DNA from: Myxococcales bacterium
Lineage (GTDB): Bacteria; Myxococcota_A; UBA9160; UBA4427
DNA length: 56,467 bases
NCBI GenBank assembly: GCA_012960035.1
Contig: DUBZ01000143.1
Span: 1 to 56,467, forward strand
Direction of reading: 5' to 3'
Positions 26,807 through 34,086 of the stretch are shown in pieces (the stretch's first letter is position 1; each line of letters begins with the position of its first letter). The notes under the pieces were generated by a model that saw only the letters and a list, made by a program, of their open reading frames with translations, was not told the origin of the DNA and made no database searches. The translations under genes were made by a program, and so were the position numbers.

Positions 26807-26825
26807 GTTGAGCCGCCGGCTCAAC
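26807..26825. repeat. Perfect 8-bp stem-loop
   Basis: GTTGAGCC-GCC-GGCTCAAC forms an 8-bp stem with a 3-nt loop. A T-rich run (ATTTTTT) follows it only on the plus strand, where no gene ends, so it is not a terminator for the minus-strand operon. It may be a regulator site or an RNA hairpin in the giant-gene leader. Confidence 0.4.
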
Positions 26826-26917
26826 TCTCTATTTTTTCTTGCAGCGCGTCGCGCTTGTTTTGCTCCTATCTGTGACGTCTATATCGGAATGTCTGCGCGA
26901 GAATCACGTAATAAAGA

Positions 26918-28309
26918 TCAGCTAGCTGGAAGAAAATCGATCGGGTAGACGATCAAGACTGGCGGTACGCCGTCCTTGGCGCCGAAGTCGAACTTCCCGA
27001 CCCGGGAGACGACCTGTTGCGCGAGCTTCGGCGCGTTCATATCCGTCGACTGCACTTCGCAAAGGGAAACGCTGCCGTCGGGTTCGATCTGAAACTTCAG
27101 CACGATCTGGCCTCTGAGCGTCGGGTCACGACGCAACTCACGGTTGTACAACCGGTAGAGCGCAGATTTGTGGCGATCGAATACGATCTGAATCTCTTCA
27201 TCGGTACGCGCAGGGCCAGCGCCACCGCTCAGAGGTCGCGCATCCCCCACAATTTCGCCGATACCACTTGTGGCCATCCCCACTTCGACGCCTTTGAGCG
27301 AGCCACCGGCGCCGCCGATATCGCGGCTCACAGCGGCAAGATTGATTCCACCACTGGTGCCTGCTGCGCGAGTCGCCACCATCGAACGTACGGCACCATG
27401 GCCGGGCTTCGGCTTTGCGTTTTGAATCTTCGCCTGCGCGCCCAGCTTGGCGGTCGCCTTATTGGCGGCAAGGCCAGAGAACTTCTCGCGGAAAGCCAGA
27501 ATTCCGGTGGACTCGGGCTTCTTTACTTTCGCGACTTTCGGCTCGGGGCGGGCCGCAGGTTCGGGTGTCTTGATATCCGCAACCTGAGTTTCATCCGACG
27601 TGGTCGATTTCGTTTCGGTCGGCTTCAGCTCCACCTCTTTGGGCGGCGGCGGAGGAGGAGGAGCCGCTTCGCGTACAAGTCGCGTAAGGCGCTCTGGGAT
27701 GTCGGCCTGCGTCCAAGGATCGGGAAGCGGAATATTGATCAATGGAAGCACCACCCCCAGGAACAGGCTGAGTAACAACGAAACCATCATCGCTTTTCTG
27801 AATCGCTGGTCTTCTTCGCCGCCTCGCGCCCAGGGCATGCTGGTTTCGTGTCGAAACCCAGAATCGAGTTCGCGTTCGATCAGCCATTCGCGCTTGTACT
27901 CTTCTTCTTCAAGTTTGACTTCGTAAAGATCGTCGATGATCTCATCGCTGTTGTTTTGTTCGTCGGCGATTTTGCTGAGCACAGCGCTGCGACGGCTTTC
28001 GATTTCGGCAAAGCGCTCGCCGAATGCGTCGATGCTGCGGCGAACAACAAGAAGATGCTCCTCGCCGCTGATCTCAGCGTTCGCAGCCGACCAGAAGATC
28101 CCGTCGGCACCTAGGTCGCGCAGCTCATCGAGCCCACGGCACACTTCGCTGAGTACCGCGATCTGCCGTCGCTCTATCTCGTGCTGCTCGAACTCGGCGT
28201 CGATTGCACGCAGATGTACCTCAAGGCTATCGAGGTTCGCCTGCGACTGATCGAGTTGCGAATTTAAAACGCTCGTATCGGTTGTCTTGGATTCTTCCAC
28301 GGATTCCAA
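26918..28309 (-). CDS. TonB/AgmX-PglI-like energy transducer with cytoplasmic coiled coil
   Basis: The product has 463 residues. Residues about 10-150 are charged and heptad-rich, a long coiled coil that should be cytoplasmic. A single membrane helix lies at about 173-192, then a Pro-rich stretch (PPPPPPP at about 217-223) and a Lys/Pro/Ala-rich spacer. The C-terminal domain, about 371-463, is of the TonB / AgmX-PglI C-terminal kind (VFDRHKSALYRLYNREL, LRGQIVLKFQIEPDGSVS, PIDFLP). It should transmit motion of the ExbB/ExbD complex across the periplasm. The start TTG 28309 directly follows the ExbD stop; GTG 28300 is an alternative. A cytoplasmic coiled coil of this size is unusual for TonB and resembles motility-type transducers. 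Confidence 0.8.
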   Translation of the reverse strand: MESVEESKTTDTSVLNSQLDQSQANLDSLEVHLRAIDAEFEQHEIERRQIAVLSEVCRGLDELRDLGADGIFWSAANAEISGEEHLLVVRRSIDAFGERFAEIESRRSAVLSKIADEQNNSDEIIDDLYEVKLEEEEYKREWLIERELDSGFRHETSMPWARGGEEDQRFRKAMMVSLLLSLFLGVVLPLINIPLPDPWTQADIPERLTRLVREAAPPPPPPPKEVELKPTETKSTTSDETQVADIKTPEPAARPEPKVAKVKKPESTGILAFREKFSGLAANKATAKLGAQAKIQNAKPKPGHGAVRSMVATRAAGTSGGINLAAVSRDIGGAGGSLKGVEVGMATSGIGEIVGDARPLSGGAGPARTDEEIQIVFDRHKSALYRLYNRELRRDPTLRGQIVLKFQIEPDGSVSLCEVQSTDMNAPKLAQQVVSRVGKFDFGAKDGVPPVLIVYPIDFLPAS

Positions 28310-28813
28310 CTAAGTCTGAGGCTTTTTCGGAGCTTTCTGGAGGACTGCAAGCGAGATACGCCCGTAGCCCTGCCCCGTTGCCGTTGACATCACCTTTTTG
28401 ATGACATCGAAAGGAACACTCTTGTCGGCCAACACCGTCACTTCACGGCTCTCTGCGACCGCCTCTGTTTTGAGGCCAATGATTCGGTTGCCTATCTCTT
28501 CTAGGCGCTTGGCGATTGGCGCAATGTTCTGACCATCAAAGGTTCGGATGTCTTCAGTGCGCACGACGTGCTCACCTTGGACCGTCACCTCTTCTGGGCT
28601 TATAAAAATGACGACCGTCTCTCGCGGCTTGTCCTCCACCACCGACGCTGGCAACGTGATCTGCTTCGGCGTTTCGAGCACCTCGGTCGTTGCCGAATTC
28701 ACGAGTAGGAAGAACACCAGAATGGTGAACACGTCCATCAGTGAAGTGAGGTTCAACTTCGGAGCGACCTGGCGGTTGCGAGACATGCGTTTCATACGAC
28801 GTGAGGGTTTCAC
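28310..28813 (-). CDS. ExbD/TolR-family proton-channel subunit (with membrane Asp)
   Basis: The 167-residue product has a short basic cytoplasmic start, one membrane helix (about 24-41) and a periplasmic ExbD/TolR domain. The helix begins NLTSLMDVFTILVFFLL, with Asp27 at the protonatable position conserved in ExbD, TolR and MotB. GTG 28813 overlaps the upstream TGA by 4 nt (GTGA), so it is translated together with the first ExbD. With ExbB it should form the proton-driven motor of the cluster. Confidence 0.9.
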   Translation of the reverse strand: MKPSRRMKRMSRNRQVAPKLNLTSLMDVFTILVFFLLVNSATTEVLETPKQITLPASVVEDKPRETVVIFISPEEVTVQGEHVVRTEDIRTFDGQNIAPIAKRLEEIGNRIIGLKTEAVAESREVTVLADKSVPFDVIKKVMSTATGQGYGRISLAVLQKAPKKPQT

Positions 28814-29304
28814 GGGGCGTCTCCTATCGCGACATCGCTGAACAACGCCAAGCGAATCGGCGGCTCGTCGGTCGACTCGGACGGGATGTCCGCACTCCGG
28901 AGCGTGTCCATGACCTGGATCAAGTGGTCGTACTCGATCTCGGGTTCAAGAAGCACCGAAGCGTCTTCGCTGTCGGGATGACCTTGCTTGAGGGCAATCA
29001 CGTGTTGCTGCAGGGCGGCAAAGTCATATTCCCCGTTAACCTTTGGCAAGGTCGCGATCTTACCGCCGGTGTCGAGGACCTCGAGGCCGTCTTCACGTAC
29101 GACAACTTCGACGCGATACTGCGGCTCCACCGATGCAGCGCCACCCTCGGTCGTGGGCAAGCTGAGCTCGATGATCGTGATCCTCGAAAACACGGCCGTA
29201 ATCAACAGGAACGGGACCAGCACCACCATCAAATTAAGAAAGGTGGTCATGTCCAGTTCTGCTACTTCAGCCTTGTGTCGTCTCGAGTGATGTCGCCTTC
29301 GCAT
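28810..29304 (-). CDS. ExbD/TolR-family subunit (Asn in place of membrane Asp)
   Basis: The 164-residue product has a basic N-terminus, one membrane helix (about 20-38) and a periplasmic domain ending in RLALFSDVAIGD. Its helix starts LDMTTFLNLMVVLVPFLL. Aligned with the usual L-N-x-T-P-L-I-D, the protonatable Asp is replaced by Asn24. It is therefore probably a non-protonated partner in a mixed ExbD pair, like the two-paralog arrangement AglQ/AglS of Myxococcus, except that there both keep Asp as far as I recall. It starts 6 nt after the ExbB stop and overlaps the second ExbD. Confidence 0.88.
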   Translation of the reverse strand: MRRRHHSRRHKAEVAELDMTTFLNLMVVLVPFLLITAVFSRITIIELSLPTTEGGAASVEPQYRVEVVVREDGLEVLDTGGKIATLPKVNGEYDFAALQQHVIALKQGHPDSEDASVLLEPEIEYDHLIQVMDTLRSADIPSESTDEPPIRLALFSDVAIGDAP

Positions 29305-29310
29305 AACGGG

Positions 29311-29964
29311 TTATGCCTCGGCCTGTTTGCGCGCGGCTTTCGAAGAGATCACGTTGAGTGCCTTCACCGATGCCATTTCGAGGCTGTCGATGATTTCACC
29401 CGTCTTCGCCGAGAGCACAGAGCTCGTGACCAGAAGCGGAATCGCGACCATCAACCCAAAGGCCGTCGTATTCATCGCGACCGAGATACTGGCCGAAAGC
29501 AGGTCCGCCTTCTCTGCCGGGTTCGCGTTTGCCACCGCAGTAAAGGCTTCGATGAGACCCATGATCGTCCCGAGCAACCCGAGCAGGGTGGCAATGCTCG
29601 AAGCGAGCGCCACATAGGGCGTGCGCTTTTCGAGCTTTGGGATGATTTCCATCATGCCCTCTTCCATCGCGATTTCGATGTCCTCGCGTCGGCGGACTGC
29701 ACCCTGAAGTGCCAAGCCCATGCCGAGAAGACTCGCGATGGTCGAGTCGTCGTCAGACGTCATGGCGCGCGCTTCGGCGAAGTCGCCACTTTCGAGTACC
29801 GGTTGCACCCGAGTCCAAGCCGTCTGGTTCTTGGTCCGAATCATCGTGAGAGTCACGTAACGTTCGACCGCGATCGCAGCGCCGACGGCGAAGACAATCA
29901 AGATCGGATACATGAACGGACCACCCGTTGTGAAGAATCCGACAATGCCATAAATGAGATCCAT
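29311..29964 (-). CDS. MotA/TolQ/ExbB-family proton-channel protein
   Basis: The product has 217 residues with three membrane segments: about 13-35 (GGPFMYPILIVFAVGAAIAV), about 118-140 (SIATLLGLLGTIMGLIEAF) and about 157-180 (SVAMNTTAFGLMVAIPLLV). The last two carry the family's conserved Gly/Thr/Pro residues that line the ion path. A cytoplasmic loop of about 75 residues joins segments one and two. It is AglR-like in size. AGGAG lies 9 nt before ATG 29964. It is followed by two ExbD genes and the TonB-like gene, the expected order of a complete energising complex. Confidence 0.92.
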   Translation of the reverse strand: MDLIYGIVGFFTTGGPFMYPILIVFAVGAAIAVERYVTLTMIRTKNQTAWTRVQPVLESGDFAEARAMTSDDDSTIASLLGMGLALQGAVRRREDIEIAMEEGMMEIIPKLEKRTPYVALASSIATLLGLLGTIMGLIEAFTAVANANPAEKADLLSASISVAMNTTAFGLMVAIPLLVTSSVLSAKTGEIIDSLEMASVKALNVISSKAARKQAEA

Positions 29965-30000
29965 GTTGATGTACTCCTATAAGCCCAGGGGGCCAGTGGT

Positions 30001-30333
30001 TCAGGGTTGAGGTTTGTTACGCGTCGCGCCGCCGGAAGGAACGGCATCAACGCGAAGTTCGTAGTACGCAAGAGCGCGACTGAAGACGTCCTTGTCGACA
30101 GGCTGACGACCCCCGTCAAGCGCCTTGAGCGCGTTGAGAGTGTCACCAAGCTGAGAGCCCTTCCACGGCACAATGGCCAAAGATTTCGGAGCCTCGTCAT
30201 TGCCAACGATCGACATCCCGCTGAGGTGCTGTGCATTTACACCAGCGGCTTTCGCCTTTTTCTTGTCTTCGGCGGCGGCCACATTCGCGACGAGCGAGGC
30301 CAACGTGAATGCAATGAACAAGTGTCGAATCAT
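30001..30333 (-). CDS. Small secreted protein of the envelope cluster
   Basis: The 110-residue product starts at ATG 30333 (GGGAGG 8 nt upstream); a frame to 30375 would start inside the preceding gene. A signal peptide MIRHLFIAFTLASLVANVAAAEDK is clear. The mature part is short and charged (GNDEAPKSLAIVPWKGSQLG, then DTLNALKALDGGRQPVDKDVFSRALAYYELR). I recognise no domain. ATGA overlap with the upstream TPR lipoprotein gene, and 36 nt to ExbB, mark it as a structural part of the same operon, probably periplasmic. Confidence 0.8.
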   Translation of the reverse strand: MIRHLFIAFTLASLVANVAAAEDKKKAKAAGVNAQHLSGMSIVGNDEAPKSLAIVPWKGSQLGDTLNALKALDGGRQPVDKDVFSRALAYYELRVDAVPSGGATRNKPQP

Positions 30334-30980
30334 CGAACAGACCTCCCAGTACGATTGCGAAGATCGGCGATCCACATGGCGGCTTCGGTGTCGTCGGGCA
30401 TCGCGAGGTGGTATTGCTCGTAGTTGTCGATCGCGCAGTCGAGGTCCGACACATAGAGATCACAGAGGATGGCTAGGTTGCGTCGCGCGAAATGAAATTT
30501 GGGGTAAATCTCGAGGGCGCGTTCGTAGCTGCGACGCGCCTCCTCGAAGCGACCGCGCTTGCGATAGATGATGCCGAGTTCGTTGTGGGCAACCGGATGG
30601 TTCGGATTCGATTCAACCGCCCGCGCCATGCTGGCCTCGGCGGCTTCCAACTCGCGAAGCTCGCTGTGCGCAATGCCGAGATTGATATGGGCCGTGGTGA
30701 CATGGGGCGCGCTCTTCGTCAAAGCCTCGAGAAGAATCACGGCCTCGGCGTAGTTGCCGTCATTCATCAAGCCAACCGCACGCCGAAAATCGGAGCGCAA
30801 CGTGCCGCTGACGCCGACCTCTTGAATGATCACGAACCCGCGATCGTCCTTGCTCTCGAACCGACCCGAGTTTGTCGTACCGTTGGTCGAGCAACCCGAA
30901 GCGAACCACATCGCGCACACCACACAAACAACGTGCAGGGTCGACGCTCGAAATTCATTTTCCGTGATGCCACGCTTCAT
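30330..30980 (-). CDS. TPR lipoprotein
   Basis: The 216-residue product has a lipoprotein signal ending in WFASGC (Cys about 30), so it should be anchored in the outer membrane. About three to four TPR units follow (about 70-210), for example AHINLGIAHSELRELEAAE and AHNELGIIYRKRGRFEEARR. It resembles PilF/Tgl/AglT-like assembly lipoproteins, which help outer-membrane proteins fold or assemble. ATG 30980 directly follows the TAG of the large TPR gene. A chaperone role for the giant barrel protein is a reasonable inference. Confidence 0.85.
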   Translation of the reverse strand: MKRGITENEFRASTLHVVCVVCAMWFASGCSTNGTTNSGRFESKDDRGFVIIQEVGVSGTLRSDFRRAVGLMNDGNYAEAVILLEALTKSAPHVTTAHINLGIAHSELRELEAAEASMARAVESNPNHPVAHNELGIIYRKRGRFEEARRSYERALEIYPKFHFARRNLAILCDLYVSDLDCAIDNYEQYHLAMPDDTEAAMWIADLRNRTGRSVR

Positions 30981-33900
30981 CTATCCGGCCTCCACGAGAG
31001 ATTCCACCGACGTGGTCTGCACCGACTCGGCGGGGGCCTGTGACGGCTCCGGCAGAAATTCCGGGACCGACTCCGGCAAAACGGGAACCGCGGCATCCGG
31101 TGTGCGATAGGCATATTCGTCGATCGACGCGATCGGTCCTGTGCTCTCTTCGAACTTCGCGTAGCGACCCGGCATCATTTTCGCGAGTTCGCGCAAGCTC
31201 TTCTCGATCCAGTCGTTGTAGACCCCGACCGACATCAGCTCAAGATTTTTCTCGTGGACTTCGATCGCCTGTTCCTCGAAGGGGTAGGCCTCTTCTTCGA
31301 GCACGAGTTCATAGTCAACAAGTTCGCTGTCGGAAAGAGACTGGGGCCGTTCAGATGCGAGCAACGCGCGACTGAATTCGAGATAGACCTGCGCGATGTA
31401 GAAGGTCGCTCCCGCCGTGGCCTCACCCACCTCGTATTCGATGAGGCCCTCAAACACTTTGAGCGCTTCGTCCATGCGCTTCTTCTTCTTGGCGAGGTTC
31501 TTCTCAAAGGGCTGAACGAGTTCGACCGACGCGAAGTCGTCATAGTCTTGTTCGGCGAGGAACAGCGCAGACTTCGCCGCGAAGTAACGCACCGAGCCCT
31601 CGGCCGCGGCGCCCGATTGTTTTTCGATCGCGACGATGGCGCGCAACTCGCGCTTTTGCTTCGAGGGTTGTCCGTCCGCGCCATAGAGCGAAGCGACCTT
31701 GAACCTGATCTCGACTGATGTTTCTAGGGGCTCAGGGAAAGCGTCAACGTACCGCTCGTAGACTTTGAGGGCGCGCTTGGTTTGATCGGCGTCCTCGTAG
31801 AGCTCGCCCGCGATCAACAACGCTTCGCGACGGGCATCTGCGGCCTCTGCCTCGTCGGCGACGCGCTCGTATTCCTCAGCAGCGCGTTCCAGATTTCCAG
31901 CGGAGCGATACACCGACGCGATCTGCTTGGTCGCTTCTCGACGCAGCGTGTGTTCCGGGTGTGCTTCCCGAAACGCTTCCAACACCTCTGCGGCCTTTGC
32001 CCAGTCTTCCAACACAATGAGCGAGGCACCGGCGTCGTATTCGGCTGCAGCCCGAATCGGGCTCTTGGGTGCAGCGTCGCGTATACGCAAGAAGTGATCA
32101 GCGGCCACGCGGTGATCTCCAGCCGTGCGTGCGGCCTCGGCCTGCTTGTAGATCGAAGCGGCCAGGTTCTCGGTCACGTCGGCTCGCGCGGGATCTTCAG
32201 CATCCGTCCATTCGAGAACGTGGGCGTATGCGGTTTCCGCCGCCACGTAGTCCCGGGTATCGAAGTGGCTATGTGCCACCGCGGCCCAGGCAGCTCGAAT
32301 GATCGCGGGTTGCGCGTCTTGATACGTTGCGATCAGCTGCTCACCGTGCGTGATGGCGCGCGCATAATCTTCCATCGCGTACAAGTTGTCCACCGCTGCG
32401 CCGAGTACCACCGCTGCGTGTTCGTGCTGCGGGAAGGACTCGACGAATCGCAAAGTGCTGGTGACGGCGGCCCGACGCACGGTCTCGCGGGCCTCGCCCT
32501 CTTCCGCCTGCTTCTCGTGTTCGCGGTGTGCAAAGATCGCTGCATAACCTGCGGCCGGCGCCTTCTCGTGCTCGTCATATCCGTAGGCGGTGCGCTCGTA
32601 CTCGAGAGCCGCATCCCCAAAGTCTTCGTTTTCGAGGAGAAGGTCCGAGAGTCGGTGGTGAATGCCTGGCGCTTCCGGCTCACTCGCAAATGAGTTCAGA
32701 TACGCGCGATACCAACGCGAAGCCTCGGTGAAGTTGAGAGGGCGTACGGCGCGATACTTCTTGTCCTGGAAGACGGCGTGGTGATGGGTCGCGAGATCTT
32801 CCAAGTTGTCACGTAGATATCCGACAACTTCCGGCGCATCTGCCACCAGAACGTGCTGCCAGTATTCTGCATCGAGGGCGTAGCGCTCGGCGAACTCTTT
32901 CTTCGACGCGAGCACGAGTTTCGGAAAGCCACCCGCTTCATAGATCTCAACAATTCGCATGCCGTACTGCGGTGCACTGCGGTGATGCGGATTCAGGGTA
33001 ATAAAGGCGGAATAGGATTCGGCGGCGTCTTGATATCGGCGCTTTTCAAAGTAAAAGTCACCAAGCCGTCGGTAGACCCGGTCTTCGTACTTCCGTCGCC
33101 CATGCGTCGCAAAGTAGTCGGTCACCACGGTTGCGCCGCCCAAACTCGAAAAGCTGAGGCTGATCACCCGATAGGTGTCCGACACGCGCTGTTCTTCGGA
33201 CTGATCACCCGCCTCGTCGAAGTCGTATCCCGCGTCGACCTTGTAGTCGAGGAGCGCGATGTAACGGTGAAGCGCCTCTTCGTGCATTTCTTGCTTATAG
33301 AGAGACCACCCCAGCTTGTACAAAGCCAGTTCGAAGTACGCAGAGTCTTTCCCGACGTCAACTGCCGACGCGTAAGCGAGTTCGGCTTCGTAGTAATTGC
33401 GTCGCGTGAAGAAGTACTCGCCGCGACGAAACTGAACTTCGTCGAGATAGGCGGAATTGGGATAGCGCATGATCATCTGTTCGATCACCGCGATCGCGTC
33501 ATCACTTCGGCCTAGTTCGTCATAGGCTCGGGCCTTTTGATAGAGCACTTGGTCGTTCTGCGCGTAGTCGGGATAGGCGGCAAGAATCTTGTCGTAGAGA
33601 ACGATGGCTTCTTCGGGGCCCGCCCATGCGACGTCTTCAGCATCGGGAAGATCAAGACCGGAAGCGGCCGGTGCCATCGCTTGAGTCGGCGAAGCTGTTG
33701 CGCGCTGTTCGAACGATCCGCCCGACTCCGCTCCGGGATCCATTCGCGCAGGCACTGACTCCGATTCAACGCGCGCAACCTCCACCGTCGCTAAAGCGGG
33801 CGGCGGCGATGGGTCAGCGCCAAGAATGCCGAACTCTTTCTCGAGTTGAAGATCGGCGAGACGGCGCATCGCCTCGGGCGTCAAGCTCGAAGTCGGCGCT

Positions 33901-34076
33901 TCCGCGAGGAAGTCCCGATAACCCTGCATGGCTTCCTGGAGTCCGTTCTCGACGCGCACTTCATTCATGTCCGGCTCCACGCGTTGGAGACCAGCCAAAG
34001 TCTGACGATCGGGATTGCCCGCACATCCGATCGCCATCGTGGGCAAGAGCAGCCAGGTTGTATGTAGACCACGCAT
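30981..34076 (-). CDS. Large TPR lipoprotein (1031 residues)
   Basis: ATG 34076 was chosen because a GAGG lies just before it and it leads to a compact lipoprotein signal (MRGLHTTWLLLPTMAIGC, Cys18). A frame to 34130 would overlap the upstream gene. After an Ala/Pro/Ser-rich linker (about 90-150), TPR units fill most of the protein to about residue 900, for example EEAIVLYDKILAAYPDYAQ, DDAIAVIEQMIMRYPNSAY and KAAEVLEAFREAHPEHT. The last 120 residues are less regular and Pro-rich at the end. Size and place recall the large TPR scaffold proteins of the Myxococcus gliding (Glt/Agn) machinery; homology is not proven here. It probably forms a periplasmic scaffold bound to the outer membrane. Confidence 0.85.
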   Translation of the reverse strand: MRGLHTTWLLLPTMAIGCAGNPDRQTLAGLQRVEPDMNEVRVENGLQEAMQGYRDFLAEAPTSSLTPEAMRRLADLQLEKEFGILGADPSPPPALATVEVARVESESVPARMDPGAESGGSFEQRATASPTQAMAPAASGLDLPDAEDVAWAGPEEAIVLYDKILAAYPDYAQNDQVLYQKARAYDELGRSDDAIAVIEQMIMRYPNSAYLDEVQFRRGEYFFTRRNYYEAELAYASAVDVGKDSAYFELALYKLGWSLYKQEMHEEALHRYIALLDYKVDAGYDFDEAGDQSEEQRVSDTYRVISLSFSSLGGATVVTDYFATHGRRKYEDRVYRRLGDFYFEKRRYQDAAESYSAFITLNPHHRSAPQYGMRIVEIYEAGGFPKLVLASKKEFAERYALDAEYWQHVLVADAPEVVGYLRDNLEDLATHHHAVFQDKKYRAVRPLNFTEASRWYRAYLNSFASEPEAPGIHHRLSDLLLENEDFGDAALEYERTAYGYDEHEKAPAAGYAAIFAHREHEKQAEEGEARETVRRAAVTSTLRFVESFPQHEHAAVVLGAAVDNLYAMEDYARAITHGEQLIATYQDAQPAIIRAAWAAVAHSHFDTRDYVAAETAYAHVLEWTDAEDPARADVTENLAASIYKQAEAARTAGDHRVAADHFLRIRDAAPKSPIRAAAEYDAGASLIVLEDWAKAAEVLEAFREAHPEHTLRREATKQIASVYRSAGNLERAAEEYERVADEAEAADARREALLIAGELYEDADQTKRALKVYERYVDAFPEPLETSVEIRFKVASLYGADGQPSKQKRELRAIVAIEKQSGAAAEGSVRYFAAKSALFLAEQDYDDFASVELVQPFEKNLAKKKKRMDEALKVFEGLIEYEVGEATAGATFYIAQVYLEFSRALLASERPQSLSDSELVDYELVLEEEAYPFEEQAIEVHEKNLELMSVGVYNDWIEKSLRELAKMMPGRYAKFEESTGPIASIDEYAYRTPDAAVPVLPESVPEFLPEPSQAPAESVQTTSVESLVEAG

Positions 34077-34086
34077 CGCTCGCGCC

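Larger units (their letters stand above)
26628..26917. promoter_or_regulatory. Leader region of the giant gene
   Basis: The 290-bp stretch between the TonB-like stop and the preferred start of the giant gene holds three dyads: 26729-26747, 26771-26786 (GTCGC/GCGAC) and 26807-26825. Such a structured spacer inside an otherwise tightly packed operon suggests that the giant gene has its own promoter or transcript control. I cannot place a convincing sigma-70 promoter. Confidence 0.35.

Noticed and set aside
26807..26840. Rho-independent terminator
   Set aside because: The T-run follows the hairpin only on the plus strand, where no transcript is expected to end.
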